A DNA stretch of 9,064 nucleotides, taken from contig JAFKJZ010000465.1 in the NCBI GenBank assembly GCA_017305815.1, forward strand, positions 1-9,064, in the 5' to 3' direction. This document shows, piece after piece, positions 1 through 6,657 of the stretch. The stretch is from Hyphomicrobiales bacterium (GTDB taxonomy: Bacteria; Pseudomonadota; Alphaproteobacteria; Rhizobiales; Kaistiaceae). Each line of letters opens with the position of its first letter. Within the stretch, counting starts at the first letter, position 1. The notes beneath the pieces were generated by a model. It made no database searches, had not been told where the DNA came from, and worked only from the letters and a program-made list of their open reading frames with translations. The position numbers and the translations under genes were made by a program.

Positions 1-876
1 GCAGTGCGCCAGCGCCGAGCCGGTGCGATGGCAGCAGGCGAAATCCTCCTCGTCCATGTGCACGGCATGGCCGAAGATGGCGCGCGGCCCGGTCAGCCCG
101 GCATGGTCGTAGACGTCGAGATAGCTCGATCGCTCCGGGAACAGCTGGCGGACCCATTCGATCTCGCCCTGGTTCTCGCAGAGATGGGTCTGCATGTAGG
201 TGCCTGGATGCTCGCGCCAGAGCTTTCCCGCCGCCTGCAATTGCTCTTCCGAGGAGGAGGGGGCGAAGCGCGGCGTGATGCAGTAGAGCTGGCGGCCGCG
301 GCCGTGCCACTTGCCGATCAGCGCCTTCGACTCGGCATAGCCGCGTTCGGCCGTGTCGAGCAGGGCGTCCGGCGCGTTGCGGTCCATCAGCACCTTGCCG
401 GCGATCATGCGTGTGTTGAAGCGCTCGGATTCCTCGAACAGAGCGTCGACGGATTGCGGGTGAACGGTGCAATAGACCGAGGCCGTCGTCGTGCCGGCGC
501 GCAGCAGTTCGCGCAGGAAGCGCGCCGCGACGTCGCGCGCATGGCTGGCATCGGCGAAATCCTGTTCGGCGACGAAGGTGTAGCGCTCCAGCCATTCCAG
601 CAGTTCCGCGCCGAAGGCGCCGATCATCTGGGTCTGCGGATAGTGGACATGGGCGTCGACGAAGCCGGGGCAGATCAGGGCATCTTCATAATGCGTCACC
701 GGCACGCCGGCGGGCAGCCGCTTCAATCCTTCCTCGGCGTCCTCGATGCTCGCGATCCGGCCATCCTCGATCCGCATCAGCGCGTCGGGCCAATGGCGAA
801 GCGCCTCGCCGGCGGGGACGAGGAAAGGGTCGCCGTGAAAGGTCATGGCGGGAGCGCGGATTGCCCGCTGCGTCAT
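1..876 (-). CDS. guaD: Guanine deaminase, 3' end cut by window edge
   Basis: Amidohydrolase-superfamily enzyme converting guanine to xanthine and ammonia in cytosolic purine salvage/catabolism. The frame is open from ATG at 876 to base 1 (292 residues, no stop). Known guanine deaminases run about 430-450 residues, so roughly the last third, including the metal-binding Asp, is off the window. Visible family signatures, in order: PGFVDAHVHYPQTQ with metal ligands H76 and H78; ITPRF (R203-F204, purine-binding region); QTHLCEN (H231 ligand, E234 the likely proton shuttle); FGHAVHM (H270 ligand); and the start of the SALAHCPTSN-type motif at the edge. The start is supported by a GAAAGGAT Shine-Dalgarno at 883-890, about 7 bases upstream. 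It is divergent from the ABC exporter. The family identification is firm. The gene probably belongs to a purine-degradation set continuing to the left, which is inference. Confidence 0.93.
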   Translation of the reverse strand, partial: MTQRAIRAPAMTFHGDPFLVPAGEALRHWPDALMRIEDGRIASIEDAEEGLKRLPAGVPVTHYEDALICPGFVDAHVHYPQTQMIGAFGAELLEWLERYTFVAEQDFADASHARDVAARFLRELLRAGTTTASVYCTVHPQSVDALFEESERFNTRMIAGKVLMDRNAPDALLDTAERGYAESKALIGKWHGRGRQLYCITPRFAPSSSEEQLQAAGKLWREHPGTYMQTHLCENQGEIEWVRQLFPERSSYLDVYDHAGLTGPRAIFGHAVHMDEEDFACCHRTGSALAHC

Positions 877-909
877 GTCGGCATCCTTTCGGGAGGACCG
901 TTCGAAGGG

Positions 910-935
910 GCCGGCGCTGGATTGGCGGCGCCGGC
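910..935 (-). repeat. 8-bp inverted repeat in the guaD leader
   Basis: The arms GCCGGCGC (910-917) and GCGCCGGC (928-935) are perfectly complementary across a 10-base loop. They lie about 20 bases upstream of the guaD Shine-Dalgarno in the transcribed direction. This could be a leader hairpin or an operator. In GC-rich DNA an 8-bp match can also be chance. I do not see a conserved purine-riboswitch core. Confidence 0.3.
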
Positions 936-1011
936 AAAGACCCGACACGATCCGATACCCGGCGCCGAAACGCCAGAGGATTTGCGCGTCGGCCGGTGCC
1001 CGCGCGGCGGG

Positions 1012-1050
1012 CAGGCGAAGGGCTGCGGCGTCGGCGCAGCCCTTCGCCTG
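1012..1050. repeat. Perfect 16-bp inverted repeat with 7-base loop
   Basis: The left arm 1012-1027 begins CAGGCGAAGG and is exactly complementary to the right arm 1035-1050, which ends CCTTCGCCTG; the loop is 1028-1034. It lies between divergently transcribed genes, where a terminator is not normally needed. There is no clean T tract on either side: GGGGCCGTTT follows on the plus strand. It may be an attenuator-like leader hairpin for the ABC exporter, a terminator for an unseen small transcript, or a dispersed repeat element. The repeat itself is directly visible; its role is unknown. Confidence 0.6.
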
Positions 1051-1135
1051 GGGGCCGTTTGTGGACAGGGGGGCCGGCAGCCGATAAAAGGCGCTGTCAA
1101 CAACAGGACGGAGCAGAGGTCCCACGCCAGTCGAT

Positions 1136-3025
1136 ATGGCGCCGGATCGCGCGCACATGACAGAGCCCGAAGCGAAAGTGCTTCCCAAATCCCCGCAGCC
1201 TTCCGACGAGGGCAAGCTCAATCTGCGCCGCTGGGGCTATTTCTATCGAGCGCTCATCAACAATGACGAGGGCACGATCGGCGTGGTCGTGCGCATCCTG
1301 CGCGCGAATTTCCGCGATCATCGCAAGGGCTACCTGATCTCGTTCGGCTTCCTCTTCGTCGTCGCGGCGATGACGTCGCTGTCCGCCTGGATCATGCGCG
1401 ACGTCGTCAACCAGATCTTCGTCGCGCAGGACGTGCGGATGCTCTGGGTGCTGTCGATCGGCGTGATGGTGATCTTCATCGTCAAGGGCTTCGCCACCTA
1501 TGGCCAGATCGTGGTGCAGAGCCGGATCGGCAACCGGATCGTCGCCGAGAACCAGAAGCGCTTCTACGACCGCTGCCTGACCTTCGGCCTCGATTTCTTC
1601 ACCGATCGCGCTTCCAGCGAGCTGATCATGTCGATCTCGCGGGGCTCCAACGCCATCCGCTCGATCCTCGACACCATCGTGCTCAGCCTCGGGCGCGACC
1701 TCGTCACGCTGATCGGCCTGATCTTCGTCATGGTCTACCAGGCGCCGCTGATGTCGCTGATCGCGCTCGTCTTCGCGCCGATCGCCATCATGTTCGTGAC
1801 CCGGCTGGTCAAGCGCATCCGCAACATCTCGAAGTCGGAATTCACCTCGAGTACCCAGATCGTCGCGATCATCCAGGAGACCGTGCACGGCGCCAAGATG
1901 GTCAAGGCCTTCGGCCTCGCCAATCATATGCGCGACCGGCTCGGAGAGGCCGTCTCGCAGGTCGAGCAGCGTGCCAACAAGGTGTCGCAGCTACAGGCCC
2001 GCACCAGCCCGCTGATGGAATCGCTTGGCGGCATCTCGATCGGCCTCGTCATCCTCTATGCCGGCTGGGCGACGATCTCGGCCGGCAAGACGCCGGGCGA
2101 GTTCATGTCCTTCATCACCGCGCTGCTGCTCGCCTATGAGCCGGCCAAGCGGCTGGCGCGCATGAATGTCGGCATCGCCGAAAGCCTGATCGCGGTTCGG
2201 GCGCTGTTCGACATCCTCGATCATCCGGCCAGCGTCACCGAGGCCGACGACAAGCCGGCGCTGCAGCTCACGCGCGGCAAGATCGAACTGGACAATGTCG
2301 GCTTCGGCTATCGCAAGAAGGATCGTGTCCTGCATGGCGTCAGCCTGTCGGTCGATCACGGCGAGCGGCTGGCGCTTGTCGGCCCCTCCGGCGGCGGCAA
2401 GTCCACGATCCTGTCGCTGATCCAGCGCTTTTACGACGTCCAGGAGGGGGCGGTCCGGGTCGACGGCCAGGATATCCGCACCGTCTCGGTCGCCTCGCTT
2501 CGGCACCAGATCGCCTTCGTCAGCCAGGACGTGTTCCTGTTCTCCGGGACCGTCGCCGACAATATCCGCGTCGGCCGCCTCGGCGCGACCGACGCGGAAG
2601 TCGAGCAGGCGGCGCGCGACGCCTTCGCCTATGATTTCATCCAGGGCCTGCCGCAGGGCTTCCAGAGCAATGTCGGCGAGAATGGCGTCCAGCTTTCGGG
2701 CGGCCAGCGCCAGCGCATAGCCATCGCCCGCGCCATCCTGAAGAACGCACCGATCCTGCTGCTCGACGAGGCGACCTCGGCGCTCGATTCCGAATCCGAG
2801 CGCATGATCCAGATCGCCCTCGACAAGCTGGTCGAAGGCCGCACGACGATCGTCATCGCCCATCGCCTGGCGACGATCCTGAATGCGGACAAGATCGCGG
2901 TGATCGAGCGCGGCCGCGTCGTCGAGGTCGGCACGCATCCCGAGCTGGTCGGCATGAGCGGCGTCTACGAGAAGCTCTACCGCTACCAGTTCGACGAGGG
3001 AAAGATCGAGAGAGCGATCGCCTGA
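1136..3025 (+). CDS. MsbA-type ABC exporter (fused permease and ATPase)
   Basis: Half-transporter expected to work as a homodimer in the inner membrane, exporting lipids, polysaccharide precursors or amphipathic drugs. The substrate cannot be read from sequence. Length is 629 residues. A soluble N-terminal tail of about 64 residues is followed by membrane segments near 66-86, 102-123, 183-201, 205-225, 296-313 and 322-337. The ATPase domain has Walker A GPSGGGKST (416-424), Q-loop Q464, signature LSGGQ (520-524), Walker B ILLLDEATSALD (540-551) with catalytic E545, and H-loop H576, so it looks fully active. ATG 1136 is taken as the start, but ATG 1157 (MTEPEAKV) is equally plausible. Neither has a strong Shine-Dalgarno at ideal spacing: AGAGG at 1115-1119 is 16 bases from 1136. 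It is monocistronic, ending at the shared terminator hairpin. It resembles lipid A exporter MsbA and alphaproteobacterial relatives, but no symbol is justified. Confidence 0.93.
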   Translation: MAPDRAHMTEPEAKVLPKSPQPSDEGKLNLRRWGYFYRALINNDEGTIGVVVRILRANFRDHRKGYLISFGFLFVVAAMTSLSAWIMRDVVNQIFVAQDVRMLWVLSIGVMVIFIVKGFATYGQIVVQSRIGNRIVAENQKRFYDRCLTFGLDFFTDRASSELIMSISRGSNAIRSILDTIVLSLGRDLVTLIGLIFVMVYQAPLMSLIALVFAPIAIMFVTRLVKRIRNISKSEFTSSTQIVAIIQETVHGAKMVKAFGLANHMRDRLGEAVSQVEQRANKVSQLQARTSPLMESLGGISIGLVILYAGWATISAGKTPGEFMSFITALLLAYEPAKRLARMNVGIAESLIAVRALFDILDHPASVTEADDKPALQLTRGKIELDNVGFGYRKKDRVLHGVSLSVDHGERLALVGPSGGGKSTILSLIQRFYDVQEGAVRVDGQDIRTVSVASLRHQIAFVSQDVFLFSGTVADNIRVGRLGATDAEVEQAARDAFAYDFIQGLPQGFQSNVGENGVQLSGGQRQRIAIARAILKNAPILLLDEATSALDSESERMIQIALDKLVEGRTTIVIAHRLATILNADKIAVIERGRVVEVGTHPELVGMSGVYEKLYRYQFDEGKIERAIA

Positions 3026-3197
3026 GCCGGCGCTTCGGACCTCGATAACAGCCTGAATTGCCAAAACGGCGTCGCAAGCGACGCCGTTTTGCTATGCTGT
3101 ATCGGCCGGCGATGGCGGGCCGGGCGGGTCTCCTGCACAGATGGCGAGACCCGTGACGGCCCTCCCCGGAGGAAGGGCCGGATCTAGCGGGGGAGCC
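3026..3197. other. Convergent intergenic region with three inverted repeats
   Basis: This region lies between the exporter stop and the FAH-family stop. It contains the strong terminator hairpin (3062-3091), a 7-bp inverted repeat GGGTCTC/GAGACCC (3126-3132/3146-3152), and a 6-bp one GGCCCT/AGGGCC (3158-3163/3174-3179) that could form a second, weaker hairpin just after the leftward gene. No gene is seen. Confidence 0.55.
3062..3091. terminator. Bidirectional intrinsic terminator
   Basis: A 14-bp perfect inverted repeat: the arm CAAAACGGCGTCGC (3062-3075) pairs with GCGACGCCGTTTTG (3078-3091), leaving a very tight loop of about four bases once the inner pair opens. The A4 at the outer left arm and T4 at the outer right arm give a U tract in either transcript. 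It sits 36 bases after the exporter stop and 106 bases beyond the stop of the leftward FAH-family gene, so it can serve both convergent genes. Confidence 0.85.
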
Positions 3198-4376
3198 TCA
3201 GAGCAGGCCGCGGCCGGCGAGGTTGCGCATCAGCGCCGCCGTGCCGAAGGTCCAGGGCTCGGCGTCGGGGCAGAGCACGACGCGGTTCGACAGCTTGCCG
3301 AGCTTCGGCGCGCTGATCGTGACGATGTCGCCCACCTTGTGGGTGAAGCCCTGGCCGGGGCCGTCGCGGTCCTGCACCGGCGCGAACATCGTGCCGAGAT
3401 AGAGCACGAAGCCGTCCGGATACTGGTGGTTCTTGCCGACCGTCTGCTTGACCAGGTCTTCCGGGTCGCGGCTGATCTTCGACATCGCGCCCGAGCCGTC
3501 GAGGCGGAAGCCGTCGGTCTCGCCGTCCACCGTCAGGCGGACTTCGGTGGCGCGCACGTCGTCGAGCGAGAAGCCGCCGTCGAACAGGCGGATCATCGGG
3601 CCGATCGAGGCGCTGGCATTATTGTCCTTGGCCTTCGACAGCAGCAGGGCCGAGCGGCCCTCGACGTCGCGCAGGTTGACGTCGTTGCCAAGCGTCGCGC
3701 CGACGATCTTGCCGGTCGACGAGACGACCAGCACGACTTCCGGCTCGGGATTGTTCCAGGTCGAGATCGGATGGATGCCGATCTCGGCCAGGTGGCCGAC
3801 GGCCGACATCGGCTGCGCCTTCGAGAAGATCTCGGCGTCGGGGCCGATGCCGACCTCGAGATACTGGGACCACATGCCCTTCTCGATCAGCAGCTTCTTG
3901 AGCGCCGCCGCCTGCTCGGAGCCGGGACGCAGCGCCGCCAGATCGTCGCCGATGGTGGCGTTGATCTCGGCGCGGATGGCGTTGGCGCGCTCGGGCAGGC
4001 CGCGGGCCTGCTCCTCGATGACGCGCTCCAGCATCGACACGACGAAGGTGACGCCGGCGGCCTTGACCGCCTGCAGGTCGATCGGGGCGATCAGGTAGGG
4101 CTTGGACGGGTCGCGGCTGGCGAGCGGCGTGTTGGCGAGGATTTCCTCGAAGCTGCCGATGAATTCGCCGTCCGCGGTGGCGGCGACGCGGGCCGGATCC
4201 TGGTGTTCGCAGAGGTCGCGCATGGTGACGACCGACGCGGTGATGTCGATCAGCTGGCCGTCGCGCAGAGCGACGACCGATGGGCCGTCGACATCGGGGC
4301 GGAAGACGCGGCCGACCAGCGTGGCGGCCTCCGCATCCTCGGGCAGCGCGAAGGGGGCAGCAGTATCGAGCGGCAT
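3198..4376 (-). CDS. FAH-family hydrolase/dehydratase, XylX-like
   Basis: A 392-residue fumarylacetoacetate-hydrolase-fold protein. The C-terminal half carries the fold's hallmarks: the metal-binding E211-P-E213 pair, the GNDVNLRD segment (D232), the LSKAKDNNASASIGP segment (247-260), and the late segment LGTMFAPVQDRDGPGQGF (327-344) followed by THKVGDIV. The long form with a distinct N-terminal domain matches the group containing Caulobacter XylX (2-keto-3-deoxy-xylonate dehydratase), so sugar-acid dehydration is a reasonable guess. No xyl-pathway partner is in the window, so the substrate is unproven. ATG 4376 is supported by GGAG at 4387-4390, 7 bases upstream. It is a single gene, divergent from hpxZ and convergent with the exporter. 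The long opposite-strand frame across it is a codon-bias shadow. Confidence 0.85.
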   Translation of the reverse strand: MPLDTAAPFALPEDAEAATLVGRVFRPDVDGPSVVALRDGQLIDITASVVTMRDLCEHQDPARVAATADGEFIGSFEEILANTPLASRDPSKPYLIAPIDLQAVKAAGVTFVVSMLERVIEEQARGLPERANAIRAEINATIGDDLAALRPGSEQAAALKKLLIEKGMWSQYLEVGIGPDAEIFSKAQPMSAVGHLAEIGIHPISTWNNPEPEVVLVVSSTGKIVGATLGNDVNLRDVEGRSALLLSKAKDNNASASIGPMIRLFDGGFSLDDVRATEVRLTVDGETDGFRLDGSGAMSKISRDPEDLVKQTVGKNHQYPDGFVLYLGTMFAPVQDRDGPGQGFTHKVGDIVTISAPKLGKLSNRVVLCPDAEPWTFGTAALMRNLAGRGLL

Positions 4377-4506
4377 AGGCGATCTCCAGGACGTTCAGCG
4401 ATGAAGCCGATCTTGAGGAATGAAAGAGCGGGCCACCGTTATACCCTGCGTTCGCGGATAGGCCATATGTCTGGTCTGTTTTCGAGCAGAAGCGGCCACG
4501 GATTTG

Positions 4507-4518
4507 CGCATGCATGCG
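4507..4518. repeat. 12-bp perfect palindrome, core repeated 52 bp downstream
   Basis: CGCATGCATGCG reads the same on both strands. Its core ATGCATGC (4510-4517) recurs at 4562-4569, overlapping the hpxZ translation start region. The 52-base spacing is close to five helical turns, as expected for cooperating operator copies. This could equally be chance. Confidence 0.35.
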
Positions 4519-4555
4519 GCGCGTTTCCGTGCAATTTTCCCGGCCGGACGGCTTG

Positions 4556-4561
4556 AAGGGA
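4556..4561 (+). promoter_or_regulatory. Ribosome binding site fixing the hpxZ start
   Basis: AAGGGA lies 9 bases before ATG 4571. The in-frame ATG at 4562 directly abuts it and the one at 4514 has nothing comparable upstream, so 4571 is the best start. Confidence 0.65.
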
Positions 4562-4570
4562 ATGCATGCC

Positions 4571-4963
4571 ATGGAAATTGACATACCGGAGGTCAAGGCC
4601 GAACTCGAGGCCGCCTTCGCGCGCTACGAGACGGCGCTGGTCACCAACGACGTCGAAGCGCTGGACGAACTGTTCCATGCCGCGCCGACGACGATTCGCT
4701 ATGGCGGCGGCGAGAACCTCTATGGCTATGCGGAGATCGCGGCGTTCCGGGCCGGGCGGTCGTCGGCCGGGCTCGCCCGCGTGATCGAGCGCACGGTGGT
4801 GACGACCTATGGCCGCGACTTCGGCACCGCCTCGACGCTGTTCCGGCGCGAGACGGCGCCGGGCAAGATCGGCCGCCAGATGCAGACCTGGATCCGCACC
4901 CCGGCCGGATGGCGAGTTGTGGCCGCCCATGTCAGCGTGATCGCCGACCCGGACCTCGGCTAG
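4571..4963 (+). CDS. hpxZ: HpxZ/AtzH-like ureide catabolism protein
   Basis: A 130-residue cytosolic protein of the small NTF2/SnoaL-like family containing HpxZ (Klebsiella-type oxalurate/purine catabolism) and AtzH (cyanuric acid pathway). Recognisable family segments are MEIDIPEV at the start, FARYETALV (16-24), ELFHAAPTTIRYGGGENLYG (33-52), TVVTTYGRDFGTASTLFRR (75-93), and GRQMQTWIRTPAGWRVVAAHVS (101-122). Conserved Y19 and R43 are candidates for a substrate pocket. Family members usually sit beside an amidase (AtzE/HpxY type), but none is present here, so its partner must lie elsewhere. A longer start at 4514 would add 19 residues not typical of the family. It is convergent with mtgA at only 6 bases. 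Identification is good; whether oxalurate or another carboxylated urea is the substrate is open. Confidence 0.85.
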   Translation: MEIDIPEVKAELEAAFARYETALVTNDVEALDELFHAAPTTIRYGGGENLYGYAEIAAFRAGRSSAGLARVIERTVVTTYGRDFGTASTLFRRETAPGKIGRQMQTWIRTPAGWRVVAAHVSVIADPDLG

Positions 4964-4969
4964 GGACGA

Positions 4970-5671
4970 CTACAGGCAGCCGACATAGTCGCGCGCGGCG
5001 CGGGCGCGCGCCTCGATGTTGCGGGCGCGGTTGTTCAGATAGCGCGTCGGCTTGGCCGGATTGCGGGTGATCGGGTTCGGCAGCGCCGCCGTCAGCAGGG
5101 CGGCCTGGCGCGGCGTCAGCTTGGCGGCCGGCTTGTTGAAATAATACTGCGAGGCCGCCTCGGCGCCGAACAGGCCCGGGCCCCACTCGGCGATGTTCAG
5201 ATAGATCTCCAGCACCCGCCGCTTCGACAGGATGAAATCGGCGTAATAGGCGAGGGGAATCTCCAGCCCCTTGCGTATGTAGGACCGCGACGACCACAGG
5301 AACAGGTTCTTCACCGTCTGCATGGCGATGGTGCTGGCGCCGCGCGACGGGCCGCCGGCGCGGTCGAGCACCGCGTTGAGCGCGTTCCAGTCGACGCCCC
5401 AATGCGAGCAGAACTGGCCATCCTCCGACATGATCACCGAGTTGACCAGGTTCGGCGAGATCTCGTCGAACGGCACCCAGTCGCGCTTCATGCCCTGTCC
5501 GGTGATGCCCGACCACAGCATCAGCGTCGAGACCGGCGGCACGAATGCGTAGATCGGCGTCAGGATGAGCGGCAGGGCGACGATGATGGCGAACACTTTG
5601 GCGATACCTGCGATCAGGCCCTTGCGGCCTTCGAACGGTCGGGAGAGGGCGGCCGGCACTCTTAGGGTCAT
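4970..5671 (-). CDS. mtgA: Monofunctional peptidoglycan glycosyltransferase
   Basis: A GT51 enzyme that polymerises lipid II into glycan strands at the periplasmic face of the inner membrane. The 233 residues match the usual MtgA length. An N-terminal membrane anchor spans about 19-43. The GT51 motifs follow in order: EDGQFCSHWG (83-92) with catalytic E83; GASTIAMQ (111-118); RKGLE (133-137) with the second conserved Glu E137; and RVLEIYLNIAEWGPGLFGAE (152-171). A penicillin-binding domain is absent, as expected. ATG 5671 is preferred over the upstream in-frame ATG 5776, which would add 35 residues running back through oxyR. At 5671 the start overlaps the oxyR stop as ATGA (5668-5671), implying translational coupling and co-transcription with oxyR. 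It ends 6 bases from the hpxZ stop with no terminator between them. Confidence 0.93.
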   Translation of the reverse strand: MTLRVPAALSRPFEGRKGLIAGIAKVFAIIVALPLILTPIYAFVPPVSTLMLWSGITGQGMKRDWVPFDEISPNLVNSVIMSEDGQFCSHWGVDWNALNAVLDRAGGPSRGASTIAMQTVKNLFLWSSRSYIRKGLEIPLAYYADFILSKRRVLEIYLNIAEWGPGLFGAEAASQYYFNKPAAKLTPRQAALLTAALPNPITRNPAKPTRYLNNRARNIEARARAARDYVGCL

Positions 5672-6600
5672 GCGGGATCCAATGCAGCTCGGTCGCGGAC
5701 AGGCTCGATGGCGAACTGGCGCAGGAAGCCGGCGAGCAGGTGGAAATCGCGCTCCCGGCTCGATCCCTTGCGCCACACCAGGCCGAGCGAGCGACGCGCC
5801 GGCTGGCCGTCGAGCTCGGAGAGGCGGATGTCGGTTCCAGACAGGATGCCGGCCTCGACGGCGATGCGCGGCAGGAAGGTGATGCCGAGCTGGTTATCGA
5901 CCATGTGAACCAGCGTGGTCAGGCTCGAGGCGCGGATGTCCTCGTTCTGCTTGTCGGCGAGACCTGGCGCCACGGCGCGGATATGGTCGCGCAGGCAATG
6001 GCCATCCTCCAGCAGCAGCAGCGTCTCGTCGGCGAGCTCCTCGCGCCGCACCGTCTCACGGCCGGCCAGCGCGTGACCGGCATCGACGGCGAGCAACAGG
6101 CTGTCCTCGGCGATGATCTCCGTTTCGAGCCCCTCCGTCTGGACGGGGAAGGCGATCAGGCAGATGTCGAGCCGGCCGGCGCGCAGGTCCTCGAGCAGGG
6201 TGCGCGTCAGGTCTTCGCGCAGATGCAGCCGCAATTGCGGATAGGCGCGGCGCAGTTCCGGCAGCGTGCGCGGCAGGAAATAGGGCGCGATCGACGGGAT
6301 GACGCCGAGCCGGATGCGGCCGGAGAGCGGCGCCTCGGTCGAGCGCGCGGCATCGACCATCTCGCGCGCGTCGACCAGGAGCGCCTTCATCCGCCGCACC
6401 GTGTCCTCGCCGGCCGCCGTCAGCACCACCGTCCGGTTGGAGCGGTCGATCAGCGAGACGCCGATGGTCTCTTCCAGCTGCCGGATGGCGTCGGAGAGCG
6501 TCGACTGGGTGACGTGGCACGCCTGAGCCGCCCGGCTGAACGATCCGGTTTCGGCGAGTGCGACGAAATATTGCATCTGGCGGAGCGTGGGCAGCAGCAT
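5668..6600 (-). CDS. oxyR: OxyR-type LysR regulator lacking the resolving cysteine
   Basis: A peroxide-responsive LysR-family regulator of 310 residues. The winged helix-turn-helix is at about 18-56 (GSFSRAAQACHVTQSTLSDA). The OxyR-specific sensing segment LLLEDGHCLRD contains H201, peroxidatic C202 and R204, matching E. coli H198, C199 and R201. The E. coli resolving C208 aligns without gaps to A211, and E. coli T100 aligns to S103 in VIPSIAPYFLP. The only cysteines are C28, C147 and C202. ATG 6600 (MLLPTLRQMQYF) fits the family N-terminus. An upstream in-frame start at 6909 would run across the regulatory region into ahpC and is rejected. The gene is divergent from ahpC-ahpD, its probable targets, and its stop overlaps the mtgA start. 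The OxyR assignment rests on the GHCLRD segment and context. The unusual cysteine content leaves open sulfenic-acid or mixed-disulfide sensing. Confidence 0.9.
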   Translation of the reverse strand: MLLPTLRQMQYFVALAETGSFSRAAQACHVTQSTLSDAIRQLEETIGVSLIDRSNRTVVLTAAGEDTVRRMKALLVDAREMVDAARSTEAPLSGRIRLGVIPSIAPYFLPRTLPELRRAYPQLRLHLREDLTRTLLEDLRAGRLDICLIAFPVQTEGLETEIIAEDSLLLAVDAGHALAGRETVRREELADETLLLLEDGHCLRDHIRAVAPGLADKQNEDIRASSLTTLVHMVDNQLGITFLPRIAVEAGILSGTDIRLSELDGQPARRSLGLVWRKGSSRERDFHLLAGFLRQFAIEPVRDRAALDPA

Positions 6601-6630
6601 GTGGCTTGCTATAGCCGCAGGTTGCAGGGG

Positions 6631-6654
6631 TGGCAATCGGGATTTCCGATGCCA
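6631..6654. promoter_or_regulatory. Candidate OxyR recognition dyad (ATC-N9-GAT)
   Basis: TGGC-A-ATCGG and CCGAT-GCCA flank a GATTT centre, giving a 9-bp dyad with one bulged base. The inner part, ATC-N9-GAT at 6636-6650, has the T-N11-A form typical of LysR-family binding sites. It lies about 30 bases upstream of the oxyR start, so it could mediate both ahpC activation and autorepression. Confidence 0.55.
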
Positions 6655-6657
6655 ATC

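Larger units (their letters stand above)
877..1135. promoter_or_regulatory. Divergent intergenic region, guaD / ABC exporter
   Basis: About 260 bases without a credible gene, separating the starts of guaD (leftward) and the exporter (rightward). It must carry promoters for both, but I see no convincing -35/-10 pair. It holds an 8-bp perfect inverted repeat at 910-917/928-935, which falls in the guaD 5' leader, and a perfect 16-bp inverted repeat at 1012-1050. Several short frames cross it, but they lack ribosome binding sites and recognisable protein sequence. Confidence 0.5.
4377..4570. promoter_or_regulatory. Divergent promoter region, FAH-family gene / hpxZ
   Basis: About 190 bases more AT-rich than the flanking genes, which suits two promoters. 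A TATAAC -10-like hexamer lies on the minus strand at 4438-4443 for the FAH-family gene, but with no good -35. A tandem GTCTG GTCTG (4469-4478) and a 12-bp palindrome (4507-4518) are candidate regulator sites. Nothing here identifies a specific regulator. Confidence 0.4.

Noticed and set aside
877..960. Purine riboswitch in the guaD leader
   Set aside because: Only a short GC-rich inverted repeat is seen. There is no conserved three-way-junction core, and these riboswitches are rare in this group.
4..1266. 420-residue plus-strand open frame opposite guaD
   Set aside because: It lies antisense to a well-matched guanine deaminase, is dominated by Arg/Ala/Gly/Asp, and shows no family motifs. 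It is a product of high third-position GC.
1991..3064. 357-residue minus-strand open frame opposite the ABC ATPase domain
   Set aside because: Antisense to intact Walker A, signature and Walker B motifs, with the Asp/Arg-rich composition typical of shadow frames.
3141..4556. 471-residue plus-strand open frame opposite the FAH-family gene
   Set aside because: Low-complexity, charge-rich composition and no recognisable domain. The opposite strand encodes a clear FAH-family protein with its own ribosome binding site.
5672..5776. N-terminal extension of MtgA to ATG 5776
   Set aside because: It would lie wholly within oxyR. ATG 5671 forms an ATGA overlap and gives the usual family length.
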